The notes below the pieces were generated by a model. That model had not been told where the DNA came from and searched no databases. It saw only the letters and a list, made by a program, of their open reading frames with translations. A stretch of 50,560 bases of DNA, taken from a virus. Numbering within the stretch: position 1 is the first letter of the stretch; every line of letters begins with the position of its first letter. Both the position numbers and the translations under genes were made by a program. The DNA is taken from positions 1 through 50,560 of the IMG/VR virus record IMGVR_UViG_3300022538_000825; one strand, written 5' to 3'. This document shows, in pieces, positions 31,388 through 38,405 of the stretch.

Positions 31388-31633
31388 CTACGTCCTTTCA
31401 TATTCCCTCAGTCCCTTGTCGGTAATCACAAACCGGTCACTAGAAGCCATTCCAGGATAAGCTCCTTTTAACAAACTTTCTTTAACTAGATGTTTACAAG
31501 CAGAAATGACTTTCTGTTTATCCTCTTTCCATTCATCAGCTAATTCACATGCATCTATTCCAAGTGTTTTTCCCATTTTTTTAGCATCATGGGCAACCTT
31601 TAAAACGCGATTCCTGATTTTTTTGTCTATCAT
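31388..31633 (-). CDS. Small winged-helix DNA-binding protein
   Basis: An 81-residue protein with a helix-turn-helix plus wing pattern: NRVLKVAHDAKKMGKTLG, then ELADEWKEDKQKVISACKHL, then LLKGAYP and DRFVITDKGLREYE. The ending VITDKGLREYE is typical of winged-helix regulators. It starts after CCGAGGAGGATCGGTG. Probably a regulator of the lysogeny cluster. The target is unknown. Confidence 0.55.
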   Translation of the reverse strand: MIDKKIRNRVLKVAHDAKKMGKTLGIDACELADEWKEDKQKVISACKHLVKESLLKGAYPGMASSDRFVITDKGLREYERT

Positions 31634-31716
31634 TCACCGATCCTCCTCGGCTTTTTTGTAAATGATTAATACTTAATTGGCAAAAATATGGTAAAAATGT
31701 ATTAACTCTTTCTTAA

Positions 31717-32121
31717 TTAAAATCTGTAATGAAGATACACATAAGGTTTATTTTGGTATATTGACAATTGAATTCCATATTTTTGGGCTAATTTCTGATT
31801 ATATTTCTCAACCGCTAAGTAAGCATCAATACATTCCCAAACTCTAAATCCGATGAGAGGCACGGCCCCTATTATGCTATTTGATTGAAGAGCTATAAAG
31901 AAAGCTGCTATATCAAGACCTAAAAATATTGCCCCTCGGGGCCACCAAGCTTGTGCATAAGCATGTCCTAATGATGGTAAAAGCCAAGCTGCTACTACTC
32001 CGAGCATAGGTTCTTTTTCCTTTGGCTCATAATCTAAAAGATCAATCTCCTGTCCAAAACTAGCAGAACCTAAAACCATAGAAAAAATACAGAGACTAAG
32101 AAAAATTAGCACACACTTCAT
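31717..32121 (-). CDS. Secreted/membrane protein (DUF5683-like)
   Basis: A 134-residue protein with an N-terminal signal peptide (CVLIFLSLCIFSMVLGSA, then SFG/QE). Two hydrophobic segments follow (AAWLLPSLGHAYAQAWWPRG, then LGLDIAAFFIALQSN). The PSLGHAYAQAWW..RG pattern resembles DUF5683-type envelope proteins found in diderm bacteria. It would be expressed in the lysogen along with the repressor operon. No enzymatic motif. Confidence 0.5.
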   Translation of the reverse strand: MKCVLIFLSLCIFSMVLGSASFGQEIDLLDYEPKEKEPMLGVVAAWLLPSLGHAYAQAWWPRGAIFLGLDIAAFFIALQSNSIIGAVPLIGFRVWECIDAYLAVEKYNQKLAQKYGIQLSIYQNKPYVYLHYRF

Positions 32122-32163
32122 TTTACTTACCTCCTCCCAATAATCTCCTTTATCTCTCTAAAG

Positions 32164-32423
32164 TTATTTTTCCATAACAGAAATATAGCAACAGCGACAA
32201 TAACCATATGCTTCATTATGACAATTCTTAATCGGCAAAGGAGGCTTTTTGAGAGCTTTTTTAATGGTATTTTCTTGCCTTTCCATTCTTGACAGGCATC
32301 GCATGCATCATCAGCAGGAAGGACTTCCACTGCTACTACCCCGGATTTCTTATATCTCTTTAAGGTTTGCTTTCCGCTCTTACTAAGTTCTTTTAGAATT
32401 TTCTTTCTGTTTTTAGGCTTTAT
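32164..32423 (-). pseudogene. Frameshifted Cys-rich domain gene (resembles minor head C-terminal domain)
   Basis: Read on the minus strand from 32423, the frame gives VVAVEVLPADDACDACQEW, then KGKKIPL. With one extra A at the poly-T run 32257-32262 (plus strand), it continues KKPPLPIKNCHNEAYGYCRC, then CYISVMEK and a stop at 32164. This is a coherent Cys-rich domain (CxxC, then C...YGYCRCC) like the C-terminal part of minor head proteins. The uncorrected frame instead runs into a hydrophobic tail. A good ribosome site (AGAAGGAGA) precedes the ATA at 32421-32423 rather than an ATG. Either a broken gene, a recoded gene or a sequencing error. Confidence 0.5.
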
Positions 32424-32426
32424 ATC

Positions 32427-33122
32427 TTATCTCCTTCTTATAATCTCTTTGACTCTTCCAATGATCTTTGGCTCATCTTCCTTTCTCCAGATTATTACCG
32501 GATAAGCTGAATTTTCTGCTGTTAAGACAATCTGGTCGGGCTGGATTGTTATACGCCTAACTTCTTTCTCCCCTTTCTTATTTTTAACAATAACGACATC
32601 CCCATTTCCTGCCTTGTCATTCGGATATACAAGCAAAAGGTCGCCAGCTATAATATAGGGAGACATACAATCTCCCTCAGCCCTTAAGAAGAAAGCATTG
32701 GGGTCGTCAATTTTGAACTCAAAATAGTCTTCGGCTATTCCGGGAGGATAATCTTGGTCTGTGTAATCTTTAGGATGTCCGGCGGGAATTTCGGAGAGGA
32801 TAGGAATGGGGCGGGAAAGCGAGGATTCAGCTTTTATACCTAAGCCCTTTCTTTTATTATCTAAACGTCCTTGTTCATACTTAAATCTTTCAATTTCGAG
32901 AAGTTTTATAAGTTTTTTTGCATCTAATTTTAAGACAGAAGCAATCTTTTCAATGACATAGACAGTGGAAGGTCTTCCTTCGTCTCTTTCTATCCGACTC
33001 AAATACGATTGCTGGATTGATGCTTTTTGGGCTACTTCTCCCTGGGAAAGACCTAATTCAAGGCGGGCATTTTTGACAATTTTCCCTATTGTTTCTTTTT
33101 GTTTATCCATCTTTTTGTTCAT
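32427..33122 (-). CDS. XRE-S24 family repressor with altered protease active site
   Basis: A 231-residue protein. Residues about 10-65 are an XRE helix-turn-helix (LGLSQGEVAQKASIQQSYLS). Residues about 105-230 are an S24/LexA-like domain. A114-G115 (EIPAGHP) fits the usual Ala-Gly cleavage site. The catalytic Ser of the G-D-S-M motif is Cys152 here (GDCMSPYIIAGD). The general-base Lys of VKR is Arg189 (EVRRI). Self-cleavage in the normal Ser-Lys way is therefore doubtful. It is the likely lysogeny repressor, transcribed leftward from 33155-33182 and facing rightward promoters. Confidence 0.85.
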   Translation of the reverse strand: MNKKMDKQKETIGKIVKNARLELGLSQGEVAQKASIQQSYLSRIERDEGRPSTVYVIEKIASVLKLDAKKLIKLLEIERFKYEQGRLDNKRKGLGIKAESSLSRPIPILSEIPAGHPKDYTDQDYPPGIAEDYFEFKIDDPNAFFLRAEGDCMSPYIIAGDLLLVYPNDKAGNGDVVIVKNKKGEKEVRRITIQPDQIVLTAENSAYPVIIWRKEDEPKIIGRVKEIIRRR

Positions 33123-33154
33123 GTTCGTGTTGGTATTTGTTGTTCGTCAAGTCT

Positions 33155-33182
33155 ATTATAAATGATTATTTTAGTAAGTCAA
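33155..33182 (-). promoter_or_regulatory. Leftward promoter for the repressor (PRM-like)
   Basis: Minus-strand TTGACT (33177-33182), 16-base spacer, TATAAT (33155-33160). It faces the rightward promoter at 33193 with only about 10 bases between the -35 boxes. One operator around GTCAACCCTGGGTACTTGAC could control both. Confidence 0.7.
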
Positions 33183-33192
33183 CCCTGGGTAC

Positions 33193-33220
33193 TTGACAAA
33201 GTTTTAAAATGTGTTATAAT
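33193..33220 (+). promoter_or_regulatory. Rightward early promoter 1 (PR-like)
   Basis: TTGACA (33193-33198), 16-base spacer, TATAAT (33215-33220), perfect consensus. The downstream 70 bases hold only a 25-codon ORF without ribosome site, before the second promoter. Confidence 0.75.
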
Positions 33221-33289
33221 ATATAATGATGATTGGGATTAGCCTTCTAAACGGAATTGAGACAATTAAGACAATCCACACTGGGGGGG

Positions 33290-33317
33290 TTGACAAATTT
33301 TGAAAATGTGTTATAAT
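33290..33317 (+). promoter_or_regulatory. Rightward early promoter 2
   Basis: TTGACA (33290-33295), 16-base spacer, TATAAT (33312-33317). The core resembles promoter 1: both share AATGTGTTATAATATA. This suggests duplication of a promoter/operator unit. It directly precedes the RHH gene. Confidence 0.75.
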
Positions 33318-33336
33318 ATAATAGAGGTGACAAAAG

Positions 33337-33504
33337 ATGGCTAAAACCATAGAAAAGACAATGAAGGGAATTAATATCAAGACTGAAAATGCTGAGTATG
33401 TAGAGAAATTGGCTAAGAAAGAAAATCGAAATTTCTCTAATATGCTCGATACTATTATTGAGCGGTATAGACAAGTCTCTCAGAACGTTACTGGACAGGG
33501 ATAA
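33337..33504 (+). CDS. Ribbon-helix-helix-like small regulator (Cro-like position)
   Basis: A 55-residue protein starting after AGAGGTGACAAAAG. The pattern MKGINIKTENAEYVEKLAKK, then NRNFSNMLDTIIERYR is an RHH/Arc-CopG type DNA-binding fold: a beta strand, two helices with N-F-S-N-M. It is the first gene of the rightward early operon and faces the repressor, so it probably has the Cro-like role. Confidence 0.65.
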   Translation: MAKTIEKTMKGINIKTENAEYVEKLAKKENRNFSNMLDTIIERYRQVSQNVTGQG

Positions 33505-33539
33505 TTTTTTGGCTATAATTATGATAACAGTTTATCATA
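33492..33539 (+). promoter_or_regulatory. Promoter with overlapping inverted repeat (operator)
   Basis: TGGACA (33492-33497), 16-base spacer, TATAAT (33514-33519). Right at the expected start point lies the inverted repeat TATGATAA (33520-33527) and TTATCATA (33532-33539) with a 4-base centre. Likely an operator controlling the excisionase-like gene and the replication operon. Confidence 0.6.
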
Positions 33540-33552
33540 TCAGGAGCGATCC

Positions 33553-33759
33553 TTGAACTCTCTCCTCACCATCCAGGAACTTTCCCAAATCCTCAAAATC
33601 AGCAAAAAAACCATTTACGGCTGGGTTCACGATAATTACGTTCCGTATATGAAGCTCGGCGGCGCTGTGCGTTTTAGGGAGAGGGACATCGAGACCTGGC
33701 TCGCCCGCAGGAGCAGGGCGGGGAGAAAAACAAGGAGGATAGACGTAGATGTTTTATAA
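33553..33759 (+). CDS. Excisionase-like (MerR-type) DNA-binding protein
   Basis: A 68-residue protein with a TTG start after CAGGAGCGATC. The pattern SLLTIQELSQILKISKKTIY, then GWVHDNYVPYMKLGGAVRFR, then DIETWLARR is the helix-turn-helix type 17/excisionase family that binds DNA and often directs excision. Such proteins act with tyrosine integrases. Located opposite the integrase side of the switch. High confidence for the family. Confidence 0.8.
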   Translation: MNSLLTIQELSQILKISKKTIYGWVHDNYVPYMKLGGAVRFRERDIETWLARRSRAGRKTRRIDVDVL

Positions 33760-34084
33760 ACAGGCATGGAAGGAATTGAAAGATTACGTAAAAAACAAGA
33801 AATGGTTTCCAACAGTACCGTATCTACATCAAAAAGACTATTATGTTCACGTGACCCTATTAGCAAAAATGAAACAACTAGAAAAAAGATGGAAAATCAT
33901 CCTTGTTAAAAAGAGGAATATGGAGGGGAAGAGATACAGACACCCCCGACTCGGTATAGTCGAAGTCATAAGGCAACCGGGCTATGTAAAAGGTGCTCCT
34001 CGAAATGTGTTAATTCGCTTAAAACACGGACACGAAACTACAGTACCCCAAAGAAGTTTGAGGAAAATAAAGGAGGAGATATAG
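33749..34084 (+). CDS. Basic hypothetical protein
   Basis: A 111-residue, strongly basic protein overlapping the excisionase gene by 11 bases. The C-terminal half (RYRHPRLGIVEVIRQPGYVK, then NVLIRLKHGHETTVPQRSLR) resembles a small SH3/KOW-like nucleic-acid binding barrel. The N-terminal half is helical. An early-operon position suggests DNA or RNA handling. No firm family. Confidence 0.5.
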   Translation: MFYKQAWKELKDYVKNKKWFPTVPYLHQKDYYVHVTLLAKMKQLEKRWKIILVKKRNMEGKRYRHPRLGIVEVIRQPGYVKGAPRNVLIRLKHGHETTVPQRSLRKIKEEI

Positions 34085-34086
34085 GT

Positions 34087-34389
34087 ATGAAAAACAACAA
34101 GATCCAGCGATTCACCACTGAGGATCTTCACCTAGCGGCCTATCTCATGTGCTCTGGCAATGTCAAACTTGAGAAAGTGGAGAGGACTGACCATGAGGAG
34201 ACCCTCCAATTTGTATTCATAGGGAATGATGAGAGGATCGATGAGCTTCTCCTGCTGTTCTACAACCGCAAGGGCAAGGTGGAGCCCCAGCGATACAACG
34301 AAGAGACGGGGAGGCTACGGGATCTCATAAAGCTGGAACTGAGCAAGGAGGCGGTGAAGATCACCAAGGAGGACTGTAAAGTTCGATGA
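34087..34389 (+). CDS. DUF5659-like protein
   Basis: A 100-residue protein after AAAGGAGGAGATATAGGT. The start RFTTEDLHLAAYLMCSGNVK, followed by FVFIGNDERIDELLLLFYN, matches the DUF5659 family of short phage and bacterial proteins (F-T-T-x-D-L-x-L-A-A-x-L). Function unknown. The family is typical of replication-side phage operons. Confidence 0.65.
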   Translation: MKNNKIQRFTTEDLHLAAYLMCSGNVKLEKVERTDHEETLQFVFIGNDERIDELLLLFYNRKGKVEPQRYNEETGRLRDLIKLELSKEAVKITKEDCKVR

Positions 34390-34565
34390 ATAAGTTGAAA
34401 GTCAACCGTATTGAGGACATCCAGGGACTTATAAAGAAAGCGGGGGGAAAATTCGGGAAAGCTGGGGGATTTGCTTTCGCCAAATGGCCGGATGGTTCAT
34501 TGAGACTCATTATAAAAGGGGGTAATTATGAAAAAACGCAAAAAGGGACGGGAGAAAAAAATTAG
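34386..34565 (+). CDS. Small basic hypothetical protein
   Basis: A 59-residue ORF starting with ATGA overlap of the previous stop. Gly/Lys-rich with one hydrophobic strand (GGFAFAKWPDGSLRLIIKGG). It overlaps the next small gene. Likely coupled translation; function unknown. Confidence 0.45.
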   Translation: MNKLKVNRIEDIQGLIKKAGGKFGKAGGFAFAKWPDGSLRLIIKGGNYEKTQKGTGEKN

Positions 34566-34680
34566 AAGGTCTCCTGGGAAGCTAAACTTCTACCGCCACT
34601 TTAGGGACGGCACGGTAAATCAGGTTGATCAGTTCTTCCCGCCGATAAGGCTAGGGACGGGACTGGAGGTCAAACGATGA
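34528..34680 (+). CDS. Small basic hypothetical protein
   Basis: A 50-residue, very basic ORF with a good ribosome site (AAAGGGGGTAATT). It begins KKRKKGREKKIRRSPGK and has an aromatic centre (LNFYRHFRDG). It overlaps both neighbours. Could bind nucleic acid; function unknown. Confidence 0.45.
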   Translation: MKKRKKGREKKIRRSPGKLNFYRHFRDGTVNQVDQFFPPIRLGTGLEVKR

Positions 34681-34856
34681 GTCAGGCAGTGCTAAAGTGG
34701 TTCAGGCCGGAGGTATCTAAGTGGCTTAGACGCAATGATTTATCACCCACAATCAGTAATGTTAGAAAGGCCATACTAGCCATAAGAAAGGAGGGAGAGA
34801 GGTTAAAATGCTTAAATTACCAACGAGGGGCAAAAATAGAGAAGATAATATCCTAG
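34677..34856 (+). CDS. Small hypothetical protein
   Basis: A 59-residue ORF, helical, starting with ATGA overlap of the previous stop and overlapping the Toprim gene by 49 bases. It contains KWFRPEVSKWLRRNDLSPTI. The ribosome site for the Toprim gene lies inside it. Function unknown. Confidence 0.4.
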   Translation: MSQAVLKWFRPEVSKWLRRNDLSPTISNVRKAILAIRKEGERLKCLNYQRGAKIEKIIS

Positions 34857-35842
34857 CTTTCGCTGATGAGCTAACCAGGATACAGAGCCAAATAGACTTC
34901 AAGATCTCAGCAAGAGGCTGGTGCTATCAACTTGAGCAGTTTGGTCTCATCACCAAAGCTGAGTTTAGTAAGGTTGAGCGGCTGATAAACAAAGAATGCA
35001 GACAGAAAGGCTATTTACCCATTGACTTTGTGGCAGAGGAAGAGTCCCGTAAATTCTCAGGCGTTGAGACACCAGTCGAACTATCCCCATCAGAGTTTAT
35101 AAAGAGTTTCCTAAACGATGTCTTGATTGCTGAGAGATACTATACCCCTGACTGGTGGGAGGGAGAGGATTACTATATCCAGATGGTGGTTGAGAAGGTA
35201 GACCTCAAAAGCCTGTTCATTCCAGTCTGCGAGGAGTGTCATATCCCGATAGCAACCTCAAAGGGGTGGAGCTCCATGCTCCAGAGAGCAGAATATGCTA
35301 GAAGATTTAAGGAAGCCGAAGATAAAGGGTTAAGATGTGTATTGCTTTACTGCGGAGACCATGACCCTGATGGCTTGCGAATATCTGAATTTCTCAGGTC
35401 AAATTTAGATGATCTTAAAAACACTGTCTGGGGAGATGGCGTAGAGGGTTATGACCCAACTGACCTAACCATAAGCCGCTTCGGTCTCAATTATGACTTT
35501 ATTATCGCCAATAACCTGAGTTGGATTAACAACCTCATTACTGGCTCAGGTAAGAATCTAGCATCCCCTTCACACCCCAACCATTATATGAGCTATGTAC
35601 AGGATTATCTTGCTCAAATTGGTGAGAGGAAATGCGAAGCTAATGCCCTGGTTACGGCTCCGGTGCAAGGCAGACTGCTTTGCAGACAGGAAATAGAGCG
35701 TTATCTCGGTCGAGATGCCACGCAAAGATTTAAGAGTAGGTGGCTAGCTATCTCTAAAGAAATAAGCAAACTCAGAGAAGATACGGGTGTCAAAGCCTCA
35801 GTTAAGGAGGCTATCAGGATTATCAATAATAATGAGAGTTAA
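34808..35842 (+). CDS. Toprim-domain protein (TopoVI-A/Spo11-like Toprim fold)
   Basis: A 344-residue protein after GGAGGGAGAGAGG. Residues about 125-200 hold MVVEKVDLKSLF (conserved Glu) and LYCGDHDPDGLRI (DxD), the Glu and DxD motifs of a Toprim metal-binding domain. A conserved SKGWSSM lies between them. The N-terminal 110 residues are helical, possibly a winged helix. The C-terminal 100 residues are Glu/Lys-rich. The arrangement resembles the Toprim domain of topoisomerase VI subunit A, but no catalytic Tyr domain is obvious. Likely a nuclease or DNA-processing enzyme of the early operon. Confidence 0.65.
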   Translation: MLKLPTRGKNREDNILAFADELTRIQSQIDFKISARGWCYQLEQFGLITKAEFSKVERLINKECRQKGYLPIDFVAEEESRKFSGVETPVELSPSEFIKSFLNDVLIAERYYTPDWWEGEDYYIQMVVEKVDLKSLFIPVCEECHIPIATSKGWSSMLQRAEYARRFKEAEDKGLRCVLLYCGDHDPDGLRISEFLRSNLDDLKNTVWGDGVEGYDPTDLTISRFGLNYDFIIANNLSWINNLITGSGKNLASPSHPNHYMSYVQDYLAQIGERKCEANALVTAPVQGRLLCRQEIERYLGRDATQRFKSRWLAISKEISKLREDTGVKASVKEAIRIINNNES

Positions 35843-35862
35843 AATAAGAAAGGAGGGAAAGG

Positions 35863-36042
35863 GTGAGGAAAAACCTGCGTAGTAAAGATCTATTCGACGA
35901 GGGGATCCCCGCCGAGAACCCCGGGGAATACTGTCTCTACTGTGGCATACCCCTAGAGACAAACAGAGAGAAACGGGAGGGGTTCTGCGGGGATCATCTT
36001 AATTATGGAGGAAAAAATGGGAAAAATACTCGACTTAAATAA
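35863..36042 (+). CDS. Small zinc-ribbon-like protein
   Basis: A 59-residue protein with GTG start after AAGGAGGGAAAGG. It has one CLYCG and a later CGDH, so up to three Cys and one His as metal ligands. Overlaps the next zinc-ribbon gene. Function unknown. Confidence 0.5.
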   Translation: MRKNLRSKDLFDEGIPAENPGEYCLYCGIPLETNREKREGFCGDHLNYGGKNGKNTRLK

Positions 36043-36169
36043 GCTCTGCAAAAAGGGGGTTTGGGGATTATGCTTTAAGTGCCGGGCAAAGCTGAAAGGC
36101 GAGGAGAGGAAGTACGGATTCTGCGGAAAATGCTTTAAAGAAATAGGAGTAAAAGATGTTACTGGTTGA
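36017..36169 (+). CDS. Small zinc-ribbon protein
   Basis: A 50-residue protein starting after ATGGAGGAAAAA. It has CFKCR and CGKCF, two CxxC knuckles about 18 residues apart, a typical small zinc ribbon. Overlaps the nuclease gene by 14 bases. Possible accessory of the nuclease; function unknown. Confidence 0.55.
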   Translation: MGKILDLNKLCKKGVWGLCFKCRAKLKGEERKYGFCGKCFKEIGVKDVTG

Positions 36170-36890
36170 TCTTACTAAGAATAAGGTGGCGGTGATAGAA
36201 GAGAAAGGGGGACGACCGAAGAAGGAGGGGAAAGTGGGGAATAAGGTTAAAGCGCATATAAGGTATAAGAATAGAAAAGGGGGATCCATTCCTGGAACTA
36301 CGACCATAACGGGGCTACTTGCTAAGCCCGCTCTCATAAAATGGGCTAATAATCTGGGCTTGCAGGGAATAGATTCCACTAAATACCGTGATAAGATGGC
36401 TGATATTGGAATATTGGCTCACTATCTAATTATGTGCCATTTAAAGGAAATCCCTGAAAAAGTGAAGCTGGAAGCGATGACTGAATATAGCAAGGACGAT
36501 ATTGATAAGGCTGAGAATTGCGTTCTGTCTTATTTTGAATGGGAAAAAGGACATAAGATTGAACCAATAATAGTAGAGACCCCTCTAATATCAGAGTCTT
36601 TTCAATTTGGGGGAACGGTAGATTGCTTCTGTAAACTGGATGGTGAACCTATTTTACTGGATTTCAAGACTGGTAAAGGAATCTGGCCAGAGATGTTCTA
36701 CCAGTTGGGGGCTTATTTTGAGCTTCTGAAGGAGAATGGATATGCAGTCGGGGGGGCTAGGATCCTCCGAATAGGTAGATCAGAAGATGAGGGTTTTGAG
36801 GAAAGAGGAATTGCTGTAGTGGAGTTGGATCACAATTGGGAAATATTCGAGACCCTCAGGAAACTATACAGATTGACAAAGGGAAAATGA
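36156..36890 (+). CDS. PD-(D/E)XK nuclease (RecB/Cas4-like)
   Basis: A 244-residue protein. Motifs in order: GILAHYLI (His89), VETP (Glu141), FGGTVDCF (Asp156), LLDFKTGK (Asp169, Lys171) and a Gln at about 183 (FYQLGAYF). This is the RecB/Cas4/AddB-type exonuclease layout of the PD-(D/E)XK superfamily. The conserved Cys cluster of Cas4 is not obvious. Encoded between a zinc-ribbon protein and an OB-fold protein, as in phage recombination/replication operons. Probably an exonuclease for recombination or packaging ends. Confidence 0.8.
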   Translation: MLLVDLTKNKVAVIEEKGGRPKKEGKVGNKVKAHIRYKNRKGGSIPGTTTITGLLAKPALIKWANNLGLQGIDSTKYRDKMADIGILAHYLIMCHLKEIPEKVKLEAMTEYSKDDIDKAENCVLSYFEWEKGHKIEPIIVETPLISESFQFGGTVDCFCKLDGEPILLDFKTGKGIWPEMFYQLGAYFELLKENGYAVGGARILRIGRSEDEGFEERGIAVVELDHNWEIFETLRKLYRLTKGK

Positions 36891-37012
36891 AGAAAAAAAA
36901 CTTACCATTGGGTTGGGTCAACGAACAAAGGAGATCCATCCAAAAATTAAAGAAAGGAGGGAACCATGAGCGACAACAGCATAACCATCAAAAAGCTGTT
37001 AGATCTGGATGA
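36887..37012 (+). CDS. Possible small basic ORF
   Basis: A 41-residue Lys/Arg/His-rich ORF starting at the ATGA overlap with the nuclease stop. Its second half overlaps the OB-fold gene in another frame. The first part (KKKNLPLGWVNEQRRSIQKL) looks natural; the rest looks like out-of-frame sequence. Weak. Confidence 0.3.
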   Translation: MKKKNLPLGWVNEQRRSIQKLKKGGNHERQQHNHQKAVRSG

Positions 37013-37832
37013 GAGCATCTTCACCAAGATGTCCGACATCACTGTGGATGCTGTTATCAAGGAGGCCAAATCTGTATATGAGCGGAAAGTAAAGACAGGC
37101 AAGAGGAAAGGTGAGACTTTCTGGAGCCAGAAGGTGGTGATTGACGACGGGACGGGTAGCATAGTCCTTGATCTCATAACCAATAAGGCCGAGGATGCAG
37201 TCCCCAGGACAGCGGTAGGGAAAAAGATCAGAGTCCAGGATGCCAAAGCCGACATCTACAAGGACGAGCGCAGACTGGCCAGGGGAAAGGTATCATTTAT
37301 GAATGGGCAACGTGCTCCCTCCGGGAGCGTGGAGACCTCAGCAGACGGCTATTACATAATCATTGGACCCAACGGAAAAGTGCTCAGGGCTCCTGCAGTA
37401 GAAGAGAGGGAGCAAAGACTGATTGCTGGGCAGGCCGTGGCCAAAAGCCTGATTGAGGCTGGCCGGAAGTGGAATAAGGCGACCCAGAATGAGTTTGATG
37501 GATGGCTGGGAAAGATATACGGGAGCGAACCCAAAGACGGGTTAGAGTCCAAACCTCAGGAAAAGAAGAAATCGGAGGCCACAAAACAGGATGAATTCGA
37601 CAAGCTGAATGATCCGGACTTCGACCGTAACAAGCTGATCCGACGGCTCAGCAAGCGGTTTGCGGAGCTGTTTGTGAGTAAAAAGACGAAGGGACTCGGT
37701 TTGGAGGAGTGGCTCACTAAGAACTATGAGGTCAAAGCCTTTGCCGAACTCTCGGATGATTACCTGGTGAAGATAGACTCCGTATTCGACGATATGTTTG
37801 AGGAATTGGCGGAGGAGCTGGGTGGAAAATGA
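36966..37832 (+). CDS. OB-fold ssDNA-binding-like protein
   Basis: A 288-residue protein after AAAGGAGGGAACC. Residues about 20-110 read as an OB fold: KVVIDDGTGSIVLDLI, then GKKIRVQDAKADIYKDERRL. Residues about 110-200 are Gly/Glu/Lys-rich, and the C-terminal 85 residues form a charged helical domain. It follows a PD-(D/E)XK nuclease and precedes replication genes, so it probably acts as an SSB or recombination mediator. No canonical acidic SSB tail DDDIPF is seen. Confidence 0.6.
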   Translation: MSDNSITIKKLLDLDESIFTKMSDITVDAVIKEAKSVYERKVKTGKRKGETFWSQKVVIDDGTGSIVLDLITNKAEDAVPRTAVGKKIRVQDAKADIYKDERRLARGKVSFMNGQRAPSGSVETSADGYYIIIGPNGKVLRAPAVEEREQRLIAGQAVAKSLIEAGRKWNKATQNEFDGWLGKIYGSEPKDGLESKPQEKKKSEATKQDEFDKLNDPDFDRNKLIRRLSKRFAELFVSKKTKGLGLEEWLTKNYEVKAFAELSDDYLVKIDSVFDDMFEELAEELGGK

Positions 37833-37975
37833 TATATACAGCCAGAAAGAACGGCCAGATCAGGAGATTCTCGGATGCCGACGGGAAGCCAATACTGCTC
37901 TATTACAGACGTAGGGGCTGGCGGATAGCAGCCGAGCTGGGTAAGCTAAAAGAGAGGCCCCATCCGGGGCTTTAG
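37829..37975 (+). CDS. Small hypothetical protein
   Basis: A 48-residue, Arg-rich ORF starting with a 4-base overlap (ATGA) of the previous stop. Sequence MIYTARKNGQIRRFSDADGK, then YYRRRGWRIAAEL. It looks globular and real. Function unknown. Confidence 0.45.
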   Translation: MIYTARKNGQIRRFSDADGKPILLYYRRRGWRIAAELGKLKERPHPGL

Positions 37976-38222
37976 ATGTTTGACAATGTACCCTGTGTGC
38001 TTCCCTGTAAGCACCGAGGCACCTGAGCCATTCAGGGATGGTTTCCACGAAACCCTCAGGCAAGCATCTGTTAAAATTTTAATGCCCCTGAGCAGGCGGG
38101 CAGGCGCTATCACGACAGCACACTATACCGCAACGATAGCAACGCCCCCTGATAATGACACGCTCCAGTCCCAGCAGGTGGGGAATAATCTGGAGGCAGG
38201 GCGAGCAAGGAAGGAGATAACA
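37976..38222 (+). other. Intergenic segment with possible RNA structure
   Basis: About 250 bases without a clear start. The frame is open from 37980 to the gene at 38223, but the encoded sequence is unusual (Pro/Thr/Ser/Arg-rich) and there is no ribosome site. It contains CCTGAG and CTCAGG stretches that could pair, and a -35-like TTGACA (37980) without a good -10. The 3' end (GCAGGGCGAGCAAGGAAGG) is similar to a segment at about 38480. Confidence 0.3.
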
Positions 38223-38393
38223 ATGATAGTCAAAGTAGAAGCAGACGTAATTGCGGAGATTCGGAATGCCTTACAAATTATAACGGGGAATGCGGAGCTA
38301 ATCATATCAATGTACGGTTACTCTGCTAACAAACCAGGCGAAATCAAAAAACAGGTCAAAAAGATTGATAGCCTTTTACCTAGTAAAATTTGA
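38223..38393 (+). CDS. Small helical protein with HisKA-like helix
   Basis: A 56-residue protein starting with ATG after AAGGAAGGAGATAAC. The segment AEIRNALQIITGNAELIISM resembles the dimerisation helix of histidine kinases but without the catalytic His. The rest is Lys-rich. The longer frame upstream has no ribosome site. Function unknown. Confidence 0.5.
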   Translation: MIVKVEADVIAEIRNALQIITGNAELIISMYGYSANKPGEIKKQVKKIDSLLPSKI

Positions 38394-38405
38394 AGGATAA
38401 TTATA

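Noticed and set aside
32127-32330. 67-codon minus-strand ORF with a hydrophobic C-terminus
   Set aside because: Its second half appears only because of a one-base frame change; the corrected frame gives a coherent Cys-rich domain.
37980-38222. N-terminal extension of the small gene at 38223
   Set aside because: No ribosome site at the TTG start and unnatural composition; a strong site precedes 38223.
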